Positions 40,366 to 48,699 of a DNA stretch of 64,000 nt are shown here, piece by piece. The notes beneath the pieces are model-generated. The model saw only the letters and a program-made list of their open reading frames with translations. It was not told where the DNA came from and made no database searches. How positions within the stretch are numbered: position 1 is the first letter of the stretch; each line of letters begins with the position of its first letter. Location: contig JAGXRP010000060.1 of the NCBI GenBank assembly GCA_018335795.1, positions 62,001 through 126,000 of the forward strand, in the 5' to 3' direction. The position numbers were made by a program, and so were the translations under genes. This stretch comes from Desulfobulbaceae bacterium. GTDB lineage: Bacteria; Bacteroidota; Ignavibacteria; Kapaibacteriales; UBA2268.

Positions 40366-40719
40366 TTAATTATATGAAAGAACTAAATTCAGATTGCCTG
40401 AAATTGCATCTCGTGATTCAAATATTATTTTTATAAAAACATAATCAGCATTTAAAGATAAAAATATTGAATCGGTAATATTATTTCCAACGTCAGGCTC
40501 CACTGTTTCGATTATTTTATATGCAATTCTATCATTCGATACAGCAAATTTAATTAACGGATAATCACCCGTAACTGCTAAATTATTCCAATATACCTGC
40601 AATGAGGCTGCTCTGCGAATAATTCTGTTTTGGTTTTTATCTAACACAAATAATGGAAACCAAGCCGTCTCGAAATCAATTGTCATTGATTGATTCTTGA
40701 GTAAATTAGTGTTGAACAT
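40366..40719 (-). CDS. Hypothetical protein of the phage-like block
   Basis: 117 residues, no signal or membrane segment, beta-rich by eye (FETAWFPLFVLDKNQNRIIR, ASLQVYWNNLAVTGDYPLIK, closing GNLNLVLSYN). This pattern recalls small beta-sandwich proteins of phage heads or fibres, but I cannot name it. Start supported by AGGAT upstream; it overlaps the lysin gene end by 14 bases. Confidence 0.55.
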   Translation of the reverse strand: MFNTNLLKNQSMTIDFETAWFPLFVLDKNQNRIIRRAASLQVYWNNLAVTGDYPLIKFAVSNDRIAYKIIETVEPDVGNNITDSIFLSLNADYVFIKIIFESRDAISGNLNLVLSYN

Positions 40720-41281
40720 GGCTGAATCCTATTATTCCACGAATATGCATTGCGTTTAAAAATGAATGTATGTTCCTTCGTCTTATAAAAACACCTCCGA
40801 TTTTTGGATTATTGGGTGAGCGAACATTAAAGGCGACTGTGCGGACATTCCCGCGCGGAAGCACTTCAATTACTCTTTCGATATGTCCAAATCGAGATTT
40901 CCCTTTTCTCCAAATAATCAAATCATGTCGCTTTACTTTGTAAATTGTGCGTTTGCCTTTTGCTTTTGCATTAGTATAAATGCCATTTGCTAAGGGGCTT
41001 TTTGCAATCGGAATTTCAGTACGGCTGAGTTTGAGCGAATCCGCTGCGATGGCAAAACAATAATAAACACCTGCCGCACAATAGGGTTCGCCCAAAGATA
41101 GCTTCATTATTCTGTGATATTTTTCAACAGCGCCACGATTTTCACCTTTTTCAATAGTTCCAATTTCCGATTTGGCAATTGATTCGGATAAATAAAGCAA
41201 ATCGCCTCTACATATTATTTCGTAACGCTCTTTAGAATAGACACTTATGGATAAAATAAATAATATCATTAAATATTTCAT
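40706..41281 (-). CDS. CHAP-type amidase/endolysin with signal peptide
   Basis: 191 residues. The catalytic elements of a CHAP fold are in order: Cys in GEPYCAAGVYYCFA, His in FGHIERVIEVLP, and an Asn in VAFNVRS. Signal-like N-terminus (YLMILFILSISVYS) implies Sec export. These enzymes cut peptidoglycan stem peptides. It lies between a holin-like gene and an unknown gene inside the head-gene block, an arrangement that suggests lysis of the cell from within. Position of the catalytic Cys after ALGEPY-like context matches known CHAP lysins. Confidence 0.75.
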   Translation of the reverse strand: MKYLMILFILSISVYSKERYEIICRGDLLYLSESIAKSEIGTIEKGENRGAVEKYHRIMKLSLGEPYCAAGVYYCFAIAADSLKLSRTEIPIAKSPLANGIYTNAKAKGKRTIYKVKRHDLIIWRKGKSRFGHIERVIEVLPRGNVRTVAFNVRSPNNPKIGGVFIRRRNIHSFLNAMHIRGIIGFSHVQH

Positions 41282-41285
41282 TTTA

Positions 41286-41579
41286 TTATCCGTATTGTAC
41301 TAAATAAACACCCAAAATTGTCAAACCTGCACAAATATGCACCCCAAGAAAGATGAAACCTAATACAATAGGTGAATGGCTTGGGAAATCAATCCGAGTA
41401 TAAACATAATTAGCAACGCCCGAAAGTGCAATTGCAATCAATTCGACTGTAATTATAAACATAATTGTGGTGAATTCTTCGATTTGCGGATTGAATAATA
41501 CAATTGCTCCAATCAGCATGATGAGCCAAATTGCATGGCGTTTGATTACGTGAAATAAATATAAACTTTTAATAGTCAT
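41286..41579 (-). CDS. Holin-like membrane protein
   Basis: About 97 residues with three membrane segments (AIWLIMLIGAIVLF, FIITVELIAIALSGVANYVY, IVLGFIFLGVHICAGLTILG) and short loops. ATG at 41579 is chosen because GAGAGGTG lies four bases upstream; an earlier in-frame ATG 12 codons up would begin inside the neighbouring gene. The size, topology and position next to the lysin gene are those of a holin, but no sequence motif defines this class, so it is an inference. Confidence 0.6.
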   Translation of the reverse strand: MTIKSLYLFHVIKRHAIWLIMLIGAIVLFNPQIEEFTTIMFIITVELIAIALSGVANYVYTRIDFPSHSPIVLGFIFLGVHICAGLTILGVYLVQYG

Positions 41580-41598
41580 TTTGCACCTCTCAATATTT

Positions 41599-42027
41599 TC
41601 AGCTAAAGAATACATCAGTTTTGTTTCCTTGGAAAATTTTAAATCCCGTTTTATTTGTAATAATTTCCGGTGGATTGTTAGTTGATTCGAATAAAACTAA
41701 GTCGCCTTTTTGAATCATTGACAATACCCTTTCGGAATTCACTCGTAAAGCAACAATTGCAGTCGGTATCAAAGAGTCGCGATATCTGTATTCGTGCAAG
41801 AAATAAACAGTCAAATCAATCGAAATTGTACGAATAATTTCCGGGACAGATTCGAGCGGCAGTTTGTACCTGCCGCTCAAAAATGTATCTATTAGGGCAT
41901 CGGAATTTCGCCGAGCTTCGCCGACTCTGTCCTCGTCAATAGCACTACCTGTATCATCGCCTGAAAGTCTTGCCAAATCAGCAAATGATATTTGCAACAG
42001 TAAGTCGTCGTCATCGCTGTATGCCAT
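41599..42027 (-). CDS. Mu gp36-like head-tail protein (DUF1320)
   Basis: 142 residues. Matches DUF1320: an N-terminal SDDDDLLLQISFADLARLSGDD, a middle IDTFLSGRYKLPLES and IIRTISIDLTVYFLHEYR. Mu gp36 is a structural protein encoded after the capsid gene, and the same relative order (capsid, then small protein, then gp36) is kept here. Start supported by AGGAG upstream. The end overlaps no gene, and the next start lies 20 bases on. Confidence 0.85.
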   Translation of the reverse strand: MAYSDDDDLLLQISFADLARLSGDDTGSAIDEDRVGEARRNSDALIDTFLSGRYKLPLESVPEIIRTISIDLTVYFLHEYRYRDSLIPTAIVALRVNSERVLSMIQKGDLVLFESTNNPPEIITNKTGFKIFQGNKTDVFFS

Positions 42028-42036
42028 ATCGGACTC

Positions 42037-42381
42037 CTATGTAGTTAGTAAAACTCGTATCAAATCACCTGCAACTCCTTCATCAAGTGCATGTCCGTTA
42101 ATATATTCTCCTGAAGTTGCATTTGCTGCTTTGCCGTCGGCATCAGATTTTATATCGGCTGCGAGTGCGATTGTAGCAGATGCTTCTAAAAGCACTATTC
42201 CGATTGTCGTTACAGCACAATAGTCGCCCTCGTTGCATAAGTTATCTGTAACTCCAAGCGATTTTAAGCCATCACCACATAAAGCACCCGCAAAATCTAC
42301 AAATCTGAAAGCCGGAATATCTTCGGTAGCTTTGATGGTAATTGTTTGAACCGGTGCATAATTTTTATTATTTAAAGACAT
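42037..42381 (-). CDS. DUF2190-like small head protein
   Basis: 114 residues, beta-rich, with the features of the DUF2190 family of phage decoration-type proteins: TITIKATEDIPAFRFVDFAG, a middle GDYCAVTTIGIVLLEA, and DADGKAANATSGEYINGHAL. Members often cover the capsid surface. GGAGGA lies nine bases before the ATG. It lies three bases after the capsid-gene stop. Confidence 0.7.
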   Translation of the reverse strand: MSLNNKNYAPVQTITIKATEDIPAFRFVDFAGALCGDGLKSLGVTDNLCNEGDYCAVTTIGIVLLEASATIALAADIKSDADGKAANATSGEYINGHALDEGVAGDLIRVLLTT

Positions 42382-42384
42382 AGT

Positions 42385-43341
42385 TTATTCCTCCGATGAT
42401 GAATGATTAGTATGTTTGATTAAGAAACCGGCAGCTTTTGAAGTAAGGTTGACACTATAATTATCGGTACAACGGACGACTTTCATTTTGCCGCCATTTT
42501 CGAAATATGAATCTACCTCGGGCATATTTTCTCGTCTGAAAGTATATCCAAAGCTTGGGTTGAATTCCGAGCGTCTGTTTGATTGATTGTCATCAACGTA
42601 TGCGAGCACTATATTGTCTTGCCAGATGTCACTATGCACACCATCCACATCGCATTCTACGGCTTTTCCAACGTGCACTTGTTCCAAATCCAGAATTTGA
42701 GCTAAAATAGCTGTTGTTACTTTGCTTAGTCCGCTATATTTGATACGTTCGAGAATTTTGGGATGGTCAATTAATGCTTGGTAAGTCGAATCGCCCAATA
42801 CCATAACATTTGGGTATTTTGCAATGTGACCACGAACTGCAGACATTGCATTGCGGATAATTGCAATTGGGTCCGTCTCCGATTCGTAATCATCGAATGC
42901 TTCAAGGCTTGTCAATTCTTGCGAAAGTCCGATTTCGTAATTAGTTGCGTCTTGGGCAAGGCTTGCGGCATCTTTTTCCCAGCCGAGATTAAGAATGTCC
43001 TTCAAGTCTTTGGCGATTTTTTGCTCTAATTTGAAAAATGTCGGTGTTTCATCTTCTTCGAGATAATCAATTGCCGTTTCGATGTCACGTTCCCGTGTTT
43101 CGATTGTCATCATCTCAAATTCATAGGGTGGAATTCGATTGGATGATGCTCTTATAGCGCGGTCAGTTTGACGAACTAAAAAAGCCTCTTTACCGAAAAT
43201 CGGAATTTTGTTTTTCAACTTGTTGACGAAAACGACTGGGAACAGTTTGTCTGCCACCAATGCGGCATTTGAATACCCTTGGGCGAGTGTGGTCAGTACG
43301 GGGTCCACCATACGTAATTCATCAATTCTGCGTTCTGCCAT
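42385..43341 (-). CDS. Major capsid protein
   Basis: 318 residues. Sequence features of a phage major capsid protein: the opening DPVLTTLAQGYSNAALVADK and LFPVVFVNKLKNKIPIFGKE, the long helix after IAKDLKDILNL, AKYPNVMVLGDSTYQALIDH, and FGYTFRRENMPEVDSYFENG near the end. It follows the protease gene and precedes the decoration-type gene, as in Mu-like phages. A strong AAGGAGGA lies five bases before the start. No stops or frameshifts, so the gene is probably still expressed. Confidence 0.82.
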   Translation of the reverse strand: MAERRIDELRMVDPVLTTLAQGYSNAALVADKLFPVVFVNKLKNKIPIFGKEAFLVRQTDRAIRASSNRIPPYEFEMMTIETRERDIETAIDYLEEDETPTFFKLEQKIAKDLKDILNLGWEKDAASLAQDATNYEIGLSQELTSLEAFDDYESETDPIAIIRNAMSAVRGHIAKYPNVMVLGDSTYQALIDHPKILERIKYSGLSKVTTAILAQILDLEQVHVGKAVECDVDGVHSDIWQDNIVLAYVDDNQSNRRSEFNPSFGYTFRRENMPEVDSYFENGGKMKVVRCTDNYSVNLTSKAAGFLIKHTNHSSSEE

Positions 43342-43350
43342 AAATCCTCC

Positions 43351-44145
43351 TTATTGGTTTTGAAAATAAATAATGTTCAAAGCATCTTCGTAACTGATAT
43401 TATCGTTCTGTGAAAGTCTTTCAGCCGAGATATGTGTAGATAGTCTGTCGGGGTTCACTAAAGTATGAGAGAAACTTTTGTTCGATTGAACTGTTTCAAA
43501 TCCGATAGCAAATTCGCTAATGAGGCTTTTATCGAGCATTGATGTGATGATTCGCTCCAAAATTCCGAAAACTTCATCATTGTTACTTGATTTGTCTGCG
43601 AATTTCTCGGCTAATTCCACTACCATTGCTTCTTGAGCGGGAGTCAACTCTCTTGCGATTTCTCTGATTTTTCTAATTCGAGAGTTTGATACCGATTGAG
43701 CTGAGTTATCGACATGTGTTTGTTCTTGAATAATAGTATCTTGTACATTACTCTCCGAAAAATCAGAATATTTAAGAGCGTCAAGCCCTTTTACAGCCGG
43801 ATTTGCTGCTCCGAGCAATGCTACATGACGCAGTTCCAAATCAGTTCCGAGTGATACAGAAACATTTTTGAATGCTCCGCTCTTGAGTTCATCAAGAATA
43901 TTGTCGGCTATAAATTGAGCTTGACCGAGAAGTTTTTCGCCTCTTCGGCATAGTTTATTAATCCATCCGACGGCGGGGGAATCATTTTTGGGGTGTCCCT
44001 TAACAATCGGAGATTCGGAATTTCGGTCGAGCTCGACCATTTGATTATATTTTGCGGAAATTTTATCCAACATTTCGGCATCGAAATTCCGCTCAATACC
44101 ATTGGAATCAACGTGCAATCCCGCTTTGAAGATTTCAATCCACAT
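43351..44145 (-). CDS. Mu I-like prohead protease/scaffold
   Basis: 264 residues. The N-terminal part matches phage protease I: FKAGLHVDSNGIERNFDAEM, then PIVKGHPKNDSPAVGWI, then a strand LLGQAQF and FKNVSVSLG, the region where the family's serine lies. The C-terminal part is a charged, helical segment (NSRIRKIREIARELTPAQEA) of scaffold type. So protease and scaffold are in one chain, as in Mu. It is the first gene of the nine-gene block. AAGGA lies six bases before the ATG. Confidence 0.85.
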   Translation of the reverse strand: MWIEIFKAGLHVDSNGIERNFDAEMLDKISAKYNQMVELDRNSESPIVKGHPKNDSPAVGWINKLCRRGEKLLGQAQFIADNILDELKSGAFKNVSVSLGTDLELRHVALLGAANPAVKGLDALKYSDFSESNVQDTIIQEQTHVDNSAQSVSNSRIRKIREIARELTPAQEAMVVELAEKFADKSSNNDEVFGILERIITSMLDKSLISEFAIGFETVQSNKSFSHTLVNPDRLSTHISAERLSQNDNISYEDALNIIYFQNQ

Positions 44146-44184
44146 GAACTATCCTTAAGTTTTTTGAAGAAAATAATTACACTG

Positions 44185-44192
44185 CAAAAATA
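44185..44192 (-). promoter_or_regulatory. Candidate -7 element ahead of the phage-like block
   Basis: TATTTTTG on the minus strand, the same -7 as the atpD promoter, about 40 bases upstream of the protease start. No TTTG lies at the ideal distance, so only half the signal is supported. Confidence 0.4.
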
Positions 44193-44332
44193 TTAAGGGT
44201 GTTCATACATATATAATCAATGATTATTTCTTATTTTTAAAATATATTTTCATATTTTAAAATAATTCTGTAACATTTTGTTGTTTTTTGATATATATAA
44301 GTATAAATGTTAACTTTTTTTTTGGAGAATTT

Positions 44333-47300
44333 ATGATTTGTGATTACAATTTACAGAAATTGAGAAGCCACAGTTTTCTGTTTCTGATTTTATGCGTTGG
44401 GATGATTTTGCCTCAGAGCTTAAAATCGCAAGATTTGTTTGCTAAACTTCCCAGTCCCGGCACAAACTACGTGACCGTAGCAAAGGCTGCATCAAATGGC
44501 AAACAATATGTTGGTGTTTGGGGATCAGGAATTTATACAACTGTAAACAGTGGAGCCGATTGGACACAGAGCAATGCAGGGCTTACTAACTTTTACATCA
44601 ATGCAATCGAATTTGGCAGGACAAACGAAGTTTATGTAGGAACAATTGACGGTATTTTTAAATCTACTAACAATGGTGCATCTTGGAATCCGGCTAATAA
44701 CGGTTTGAAACACCTACATGTCAAAGCTATCAAAGCAGTAGCTAACGGCAATATCTTTGTCGGAACTTACGGTGGCGGAATTTATATTTCGAAGGATTAT
44801 GGTGCATCATGGGTCCAAACCGGGCAGGGCTTAATGTATAGAGACATAAGCTCATTAGAAACGACTACTCAAAATTACATTGTAGCCGGTACTTACGGCG
44901 GAGGTATCTATGTTTCTCGCGATGGCGGTGATACTTGGTTGCGTCAAAACAGCGGTTTGACGAATCATTTTATTAACGACCTCAAGAGGTCACCACTGGG
45001 CTATGTTTTTGCAGCAACTAATGGTCGAGGAGTAATGGAATCAGTCAATGGTGGTTTGACGTGGTCTGAGTTAGACACTTTTATGACTCGTCCGTTGAAT
45101 CCCGAGAAAGAACCGCTCCCTGATTTCAATGCGACAACTATTACATTTAATAAAAATGGTAAAGTAGTTTATGGAACTAGATATGGCGGAGTATTTGTTC
45201 ATGATGACGTGGTGAATTTCTCTTGGGTTCCTGCTTCGACCACTCGTGGCAACGGTGTTACAAGCGTAATCAAAGGTGCAAACGATAATCTATTCGCATT
45301 TTTCTCCAGTCGTAACCCGAACTATTCGCTCGGTCTTGGTGATGTATTTGAAGATGATAATAGAGTATATCCTCATCCTGCACCCACTTCCAGAATCTTT
45401 TATGCCAAAAATAACAGAATGTTCAAAATAATGGAACAGGGTGAAGTTTGGCAAACATTAGATTACGGTGTTAACTGGTCTCTTTTATCGAATATTGGTC
45501 AAAAAGTGAATGATTTTGCAATGGATTCTGTCGGTAATTTTTTGGCAGGTACTGATTCCGGTTTATATGTATCAGACAATACAGCTTCAGCTTGGACACG
45601 AATTAAGTTTGCAGATACAACAGTCTATTCAGTGCAAGTATCGCCGGATAATCATTTCTTTTTGGGTGCATACCATATTTATACACCATCCCCGCCCGGT
45701 ACACCTGTTGAAACAAAGCTTGTCGTGGTAACTTTAAATAATGGCATAGATTGGATTAATATTACACCAAACCTACTACCGGGTAGTGAAGCACCCAAAA
45801 AGATAGCAATTACAAATAACAAAACCGTTTATGTTAGCGTCGGCAAAATGGCTTTTTACACAACAGATGGAGGTATAAAGTGGACCGGAACTAATACATT
45901 AGGGGGGAGCATTAAAGATATGTTTCCATCGCCTGACGGAAATGTATATATCGCAACATGGGATGGATTATACAAATCTAATACACCAAGTCAATTTGCA
46001 AAATTAAATACTGGTCTTACATATGCAGACAAGGTCTTTGCAGACCAAAACGGTAAAATTTTCGTTTCAGGTGTTTACATGTTGCCGAGACAATTCTCAT
46101 TATCGAGCACCATAGCTACATCCGATGACAAAGGGGCAACTTTTAAGTATATAAGAGGCGATTATCACGCTGAAATTATTACAGCCTATGCTATAAACGA
46201 AGACAACACTTTTTTTATGGGTGGCGAATCCGGTATGATTTATCGTGCTATTGACCCTGAAATTCTCGTAGCTCCGGAAATTTTGAATCCTGTTCATAAT
46301 TCATTTGATATTGAGAATGGATTGAAAATATTATGGAAGAGCGTCAAAATGGCGGAACTGTATCAAGTACATATTTCAACTGATGATGAATACTTTTTCA
46401 ATTTCGAATCAATAACTCTCTCTGATACATCTCATATTGTGCAAGCTCCTTTCACATACAATACAAAGTATTATTTGCGTATCAGAGCGAAAAACCACTC
46501 AGCAGTCAGCCCTTGGTCAAGCACTCATGTATTCACTACTAAGATTGCACCACCAGTGCTCGTATCTCCGGTAAATGATTCTGTTGGCGTTGCAGTTTCT
46601 ACGGAATTGAATTGGGAAGAAGTTTGGGGTGCTGACAAATACGAAGTTCAACTCTCGACCACAGAAGATTTCAGCGTAATTTTCTTTACTAATGATAATC
46701 TAACTGATACTAAAATTTCAACTCCTAAACTTGATGGTTTGACTAAATATTTCTGGCGAGTTAGAGCGAAAAATCCTAATTCGACAAGCTATTGGTCTGA
46801 AGTATGGGCATTTACTACTGTTCTTGGACCACCGAGAGTTCTAACACCGTTGCATCTTTCAGTCGGTAATGAAATTAACTTGCAATTTACTTGGACTCCG
46901 GCATTGGAAGCTACAAATTACAATCTCAAACTCAGTACAAATCCTGATGTTTCAGAGCCATTTTACGATAAGACAGGAATTGTCGGCACATCTCATACGG
47001 TAAACGGATTGAGCTATAACACAAGGTATTATGCAATTGTCAGTTCAGCGAACGAATTCGGGGTCAGTGAATGGTCTGATATAAGAGAATTTTTGACTGC
47101 ATACGCACCGGTTTTACAGGTTTCACCTTCGAATATGGCTGTTAACCAACTAATTTCGCCTGAATTACAATGGACTCAATTCGGTGGTCCAGAGTTGTAT
47201 CATATTCAAGTGTCGAAAGAAACTGACTTTATCCAAAAAATTGTTGATGATAGTGTTGAAAATGCTGTAAAACATGCTGTTGCATTAGAGCCTTTCACAA

Positions 47301-48217
47301 ACTATAACTGGAGAGTCAGAGTCGAAGACGACGATAATTTTGGAGTATGGTCTGAAGTATGGTCATTAAAAACAAGACTTCCAGCAATAGGGCTTCGTAT
47401 TCCGGCGAATGAATCAAAGGGACTGCCTGCATCGGTTCAGTTTCTTTGGTTTTCAATGAATAATGCAGTTCGTTATCATTTGCAAATCGCTAATGACAGC
47501 GAATTTAATGACTTAATTTTCTCTCAAGATACAATTAGCTCATTTGGTCATGTTTTCCCGAATTTAGCACCTAATTCAAAATTTTTCTGGCGAGTCCGCG
47601 CATATAGTGTTGATGGTCCGGGTGATTGGTCGGTAGTTTGGACGTTTGAGACAGGTATTGGTGGTCCAATCTTGATTGAACCGTTAAATAATGCTGAATT
47701 CGTTCCATTGGAAGCTACTTTCAGATGGGATTCGTACAATGGTGCATTGTCCTATGAATTCATGCTTGCTACCGATAACAATTTTACTCAAATAGTCGAA
47801 AATGAACCGGCAATTACCAGCACAACTCACACTGTTTCAGGATTAAGCGATAAAACTCAGTATTTCTGGAGAGTAAGAGCTGTGTTAGGTGATGGGAAAT
47901 CTGATTGGTCTCAGGTTAGGTTTTTCAATACAGGTCCCGCAAACTCGGTATATGATTACATTTCTAACAATGGAAGTTATCCGAATCCATTTACACAAGC
48001 CGTGACAATTGAATTCGAAGCTAAGACTTTTGCTAAAGTTCAGATTCATATTTCTGATGTTTCGGGCAAAAAAGTCTTTGACAAAGACTTAGGCTATGTC
48101 GTCCCCGGTAAAGTTCGGACTGTTTGGGAACCTAAATCATTGCCGGTAGGAACTTATTATTATCGAATTATTGTCGGTGATTCGTCAATCAATGGTGAAT
48201 TGATGATGGTCAAGTAA
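44333..48217 (+). CDS. T9SS-secreted propeller protein with six Fn3 modules
   Basis: Start at ATG 44333, with GGAG five bases upstream; it yields a signal peptide ending in QSLKSQ. Residues about 40-620 are BNR/Ycf48-type propeller blades (GVWGSGIYTTVNSGADW, VGTIDGIFKSTNNGASW, GTYGGGIYVSRDGGDTW). Six Fn3-like modules of ~95 residues follow (YEVQLSTTEDF ... WRVRAKN... WSEVWAFTT). The end (NGSYPNPFTQAVTIEF, LPVGTYYYRIIVGDS) is a type A sorting domain. Surface or secreted protein; the blades could bind a ligand or glycan. A strong terminator follows. Confidence 0.86.
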   Translation: MICDYNLQKLRSHSFLFLILCVGMILPQSLKSQDLFAKLPSPGTNYVTVAKAASNGKQYVGVWGSGIYTTVNSGADWTQSNAGLTNFYINAIEFGRTNEVYVGTIDGIFKSTNNGASWNPANNGLKHLHVKAIKAVANGNIFVGTYGGGIYISKDYGASWVQTGQGLMYRDISSLETTTQNYIVAGTYGGGIYVSRDGGDTWLRQNSGLTNHFINDLKRSPLGYVFAATNGRGVMESVNGGLTWSELDTFMTRPLNPEKEPLPDFNATTITFNKNGKVVYGTRYGGVFVHDDVVNFSWVPASTTRGNGVTSVIKGANDNLFAFFSSRNPNYSLGLGDVFEDDNRVYPHPAPTSRIFYAKNNRMFKIMEQGEVWQTLDYGVNWSLLSNIGQKVNDFAMDSVGNFLAGTDSGLYVSDNTASAWTRIKFADTTVYSVQVSPDNHFFLGAYHIYTPSPPGTPVETKLVVVTLNNGIDWINITPNLLPGSEAPKKIAITNNKTVYVSVGKMAFYTTDGGIKWTGTNTLGGSIKDMFPSPDGNVYIATWDGLYKSNTPSQFAKLNTGLTYADKVFADQNGKIFVSGVYMLPRQFSLSSTIATSDDKGATFKYIRGDYHAEIITAYAINEDNTFFMGGESGMIYRAIDPEILVAPEILNPVHNSFDIENGLKILWKSVKMAELYQVHISTDDEYFFNFESITLSDTSHIVQAPFTYNTKYYLRIRAKNHSAVSPWSSTHVFTTKIAPPVLVSPVNDSVGVAVSTELNWEEVWGADKYEVQLSTTEDFSVIFFTNDNLTDTKISTPKLDGLTKYFWRVRAKNPNSTSYWSEVWAFTTVLGPPRVLTPLHLSVGNEINLQFTWTPALEATNYNLKLSTNPDVSEPFYDKTGIVGTSHTVNGLSYNTRYYAIVSSANEFGVSEWSDIREFLTAYAPVLQVSPSNMAVNQLISPELQWTQFGGPELYHIQVSKETDFIQKIVDDSVENAVKHAVALEPFTNYNWRVRVEDDDNFGVWSEVWSLKTRLPAIGLRIPANESKGLPASVQFLWFSMNNAVRYHLQIANDSEFNDLIFSQDTISSFGHVFPNLAPNSKFFWRVRAYSVDGPGDWSVVWTFETGIGGPILIEPLNNAEFVPLEATFRWDSYNGALSYEFMLATDNNFTQIVENEPAITSTTHTVSGLSDKTQYFWRVRAVLGDGKSDWSQVRFFNTGPANSVYDYISNNGSYPNPFTQAVTIEFEAKTFAKVQIHISDVSGKKVFDKDLGYVVPGKVRTVWEPKSLPVGTYYYRIIVGDSSINGELMMVK

Positions 48218-48243
48218 GGTTTTTTTAACATCAGTAATCTTTT

Positions 48244-48278
48244 AAAACTGCCTTGTCTAAAAATGAGGCAGTTTTTTT
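48244..48278 (+). terminator. Rho-independent terminator after the Fn3 T9SS gene
   Basis: 10-bp stem AAAACTGCCT / AGGCAGTTTT with a 12-base loop; the 3' arm runs into T. Confidence 0.82.
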
Positions 48279-48402
48279 ATTTATAAATTTTTTCTATGGC
48301 AAACAATTTGCTAAGATAATAACATAAAGAAATGTAAGAAATTACCGATTTACATAATACTGTGTATCTCAATATTAGGATTGAATTGATTGGTTTGATT
48401 TG

Positions 48403-48699
48403 ATGGACAAAATACAAAAGGAAAAGCTTAAACAGTTACTAAGAATAAAAAGCCAGCTTGAGCCCAAGACATATCTTGATGAGTTAGCTGAAATCGGTGT
48501 ACTTGAGTATTATGTCAAAGATTATCTAAAAGAAAAATTTGACACTGACCCCGAATATCGCGATAAAATTTATGATTATATTTATAAATATGCAGAAAAA
48601 TATAATGATGATTTGGAAGTTTACTATTTAGAACAAGTTCTCGAAAGTCTGAGTTTTTTTAACCAATATACGGCAGAATGGCAGAAAACAAGGCAATAA
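48403..48699 (+). CDS. Hypothetical charged helical protein
   Basis: 98 residues starting at ATG 48403 (a TTG one codon upstream would be a weak alternative). Rich in Lys, Glu and Tyr, almost all helical by eye (KIQKEKLKQLLRIKSQLEP, YRDKIYDYIYKYAEKYNDD). No signal or membrane segment. It overlaps the next gene by 22 bases and so is probably translated with it. Not recognised. Confidence 0.6.
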   Translation: MDKIQKEKLKQLLRIKSQLEPKTYLDELAEIGVLEYYVKDYLKEKFDTDPEYRDKIYDYIYKYAEKYNDDLEVYYLEQVLESLSFFNQYTAEWQKTRQ

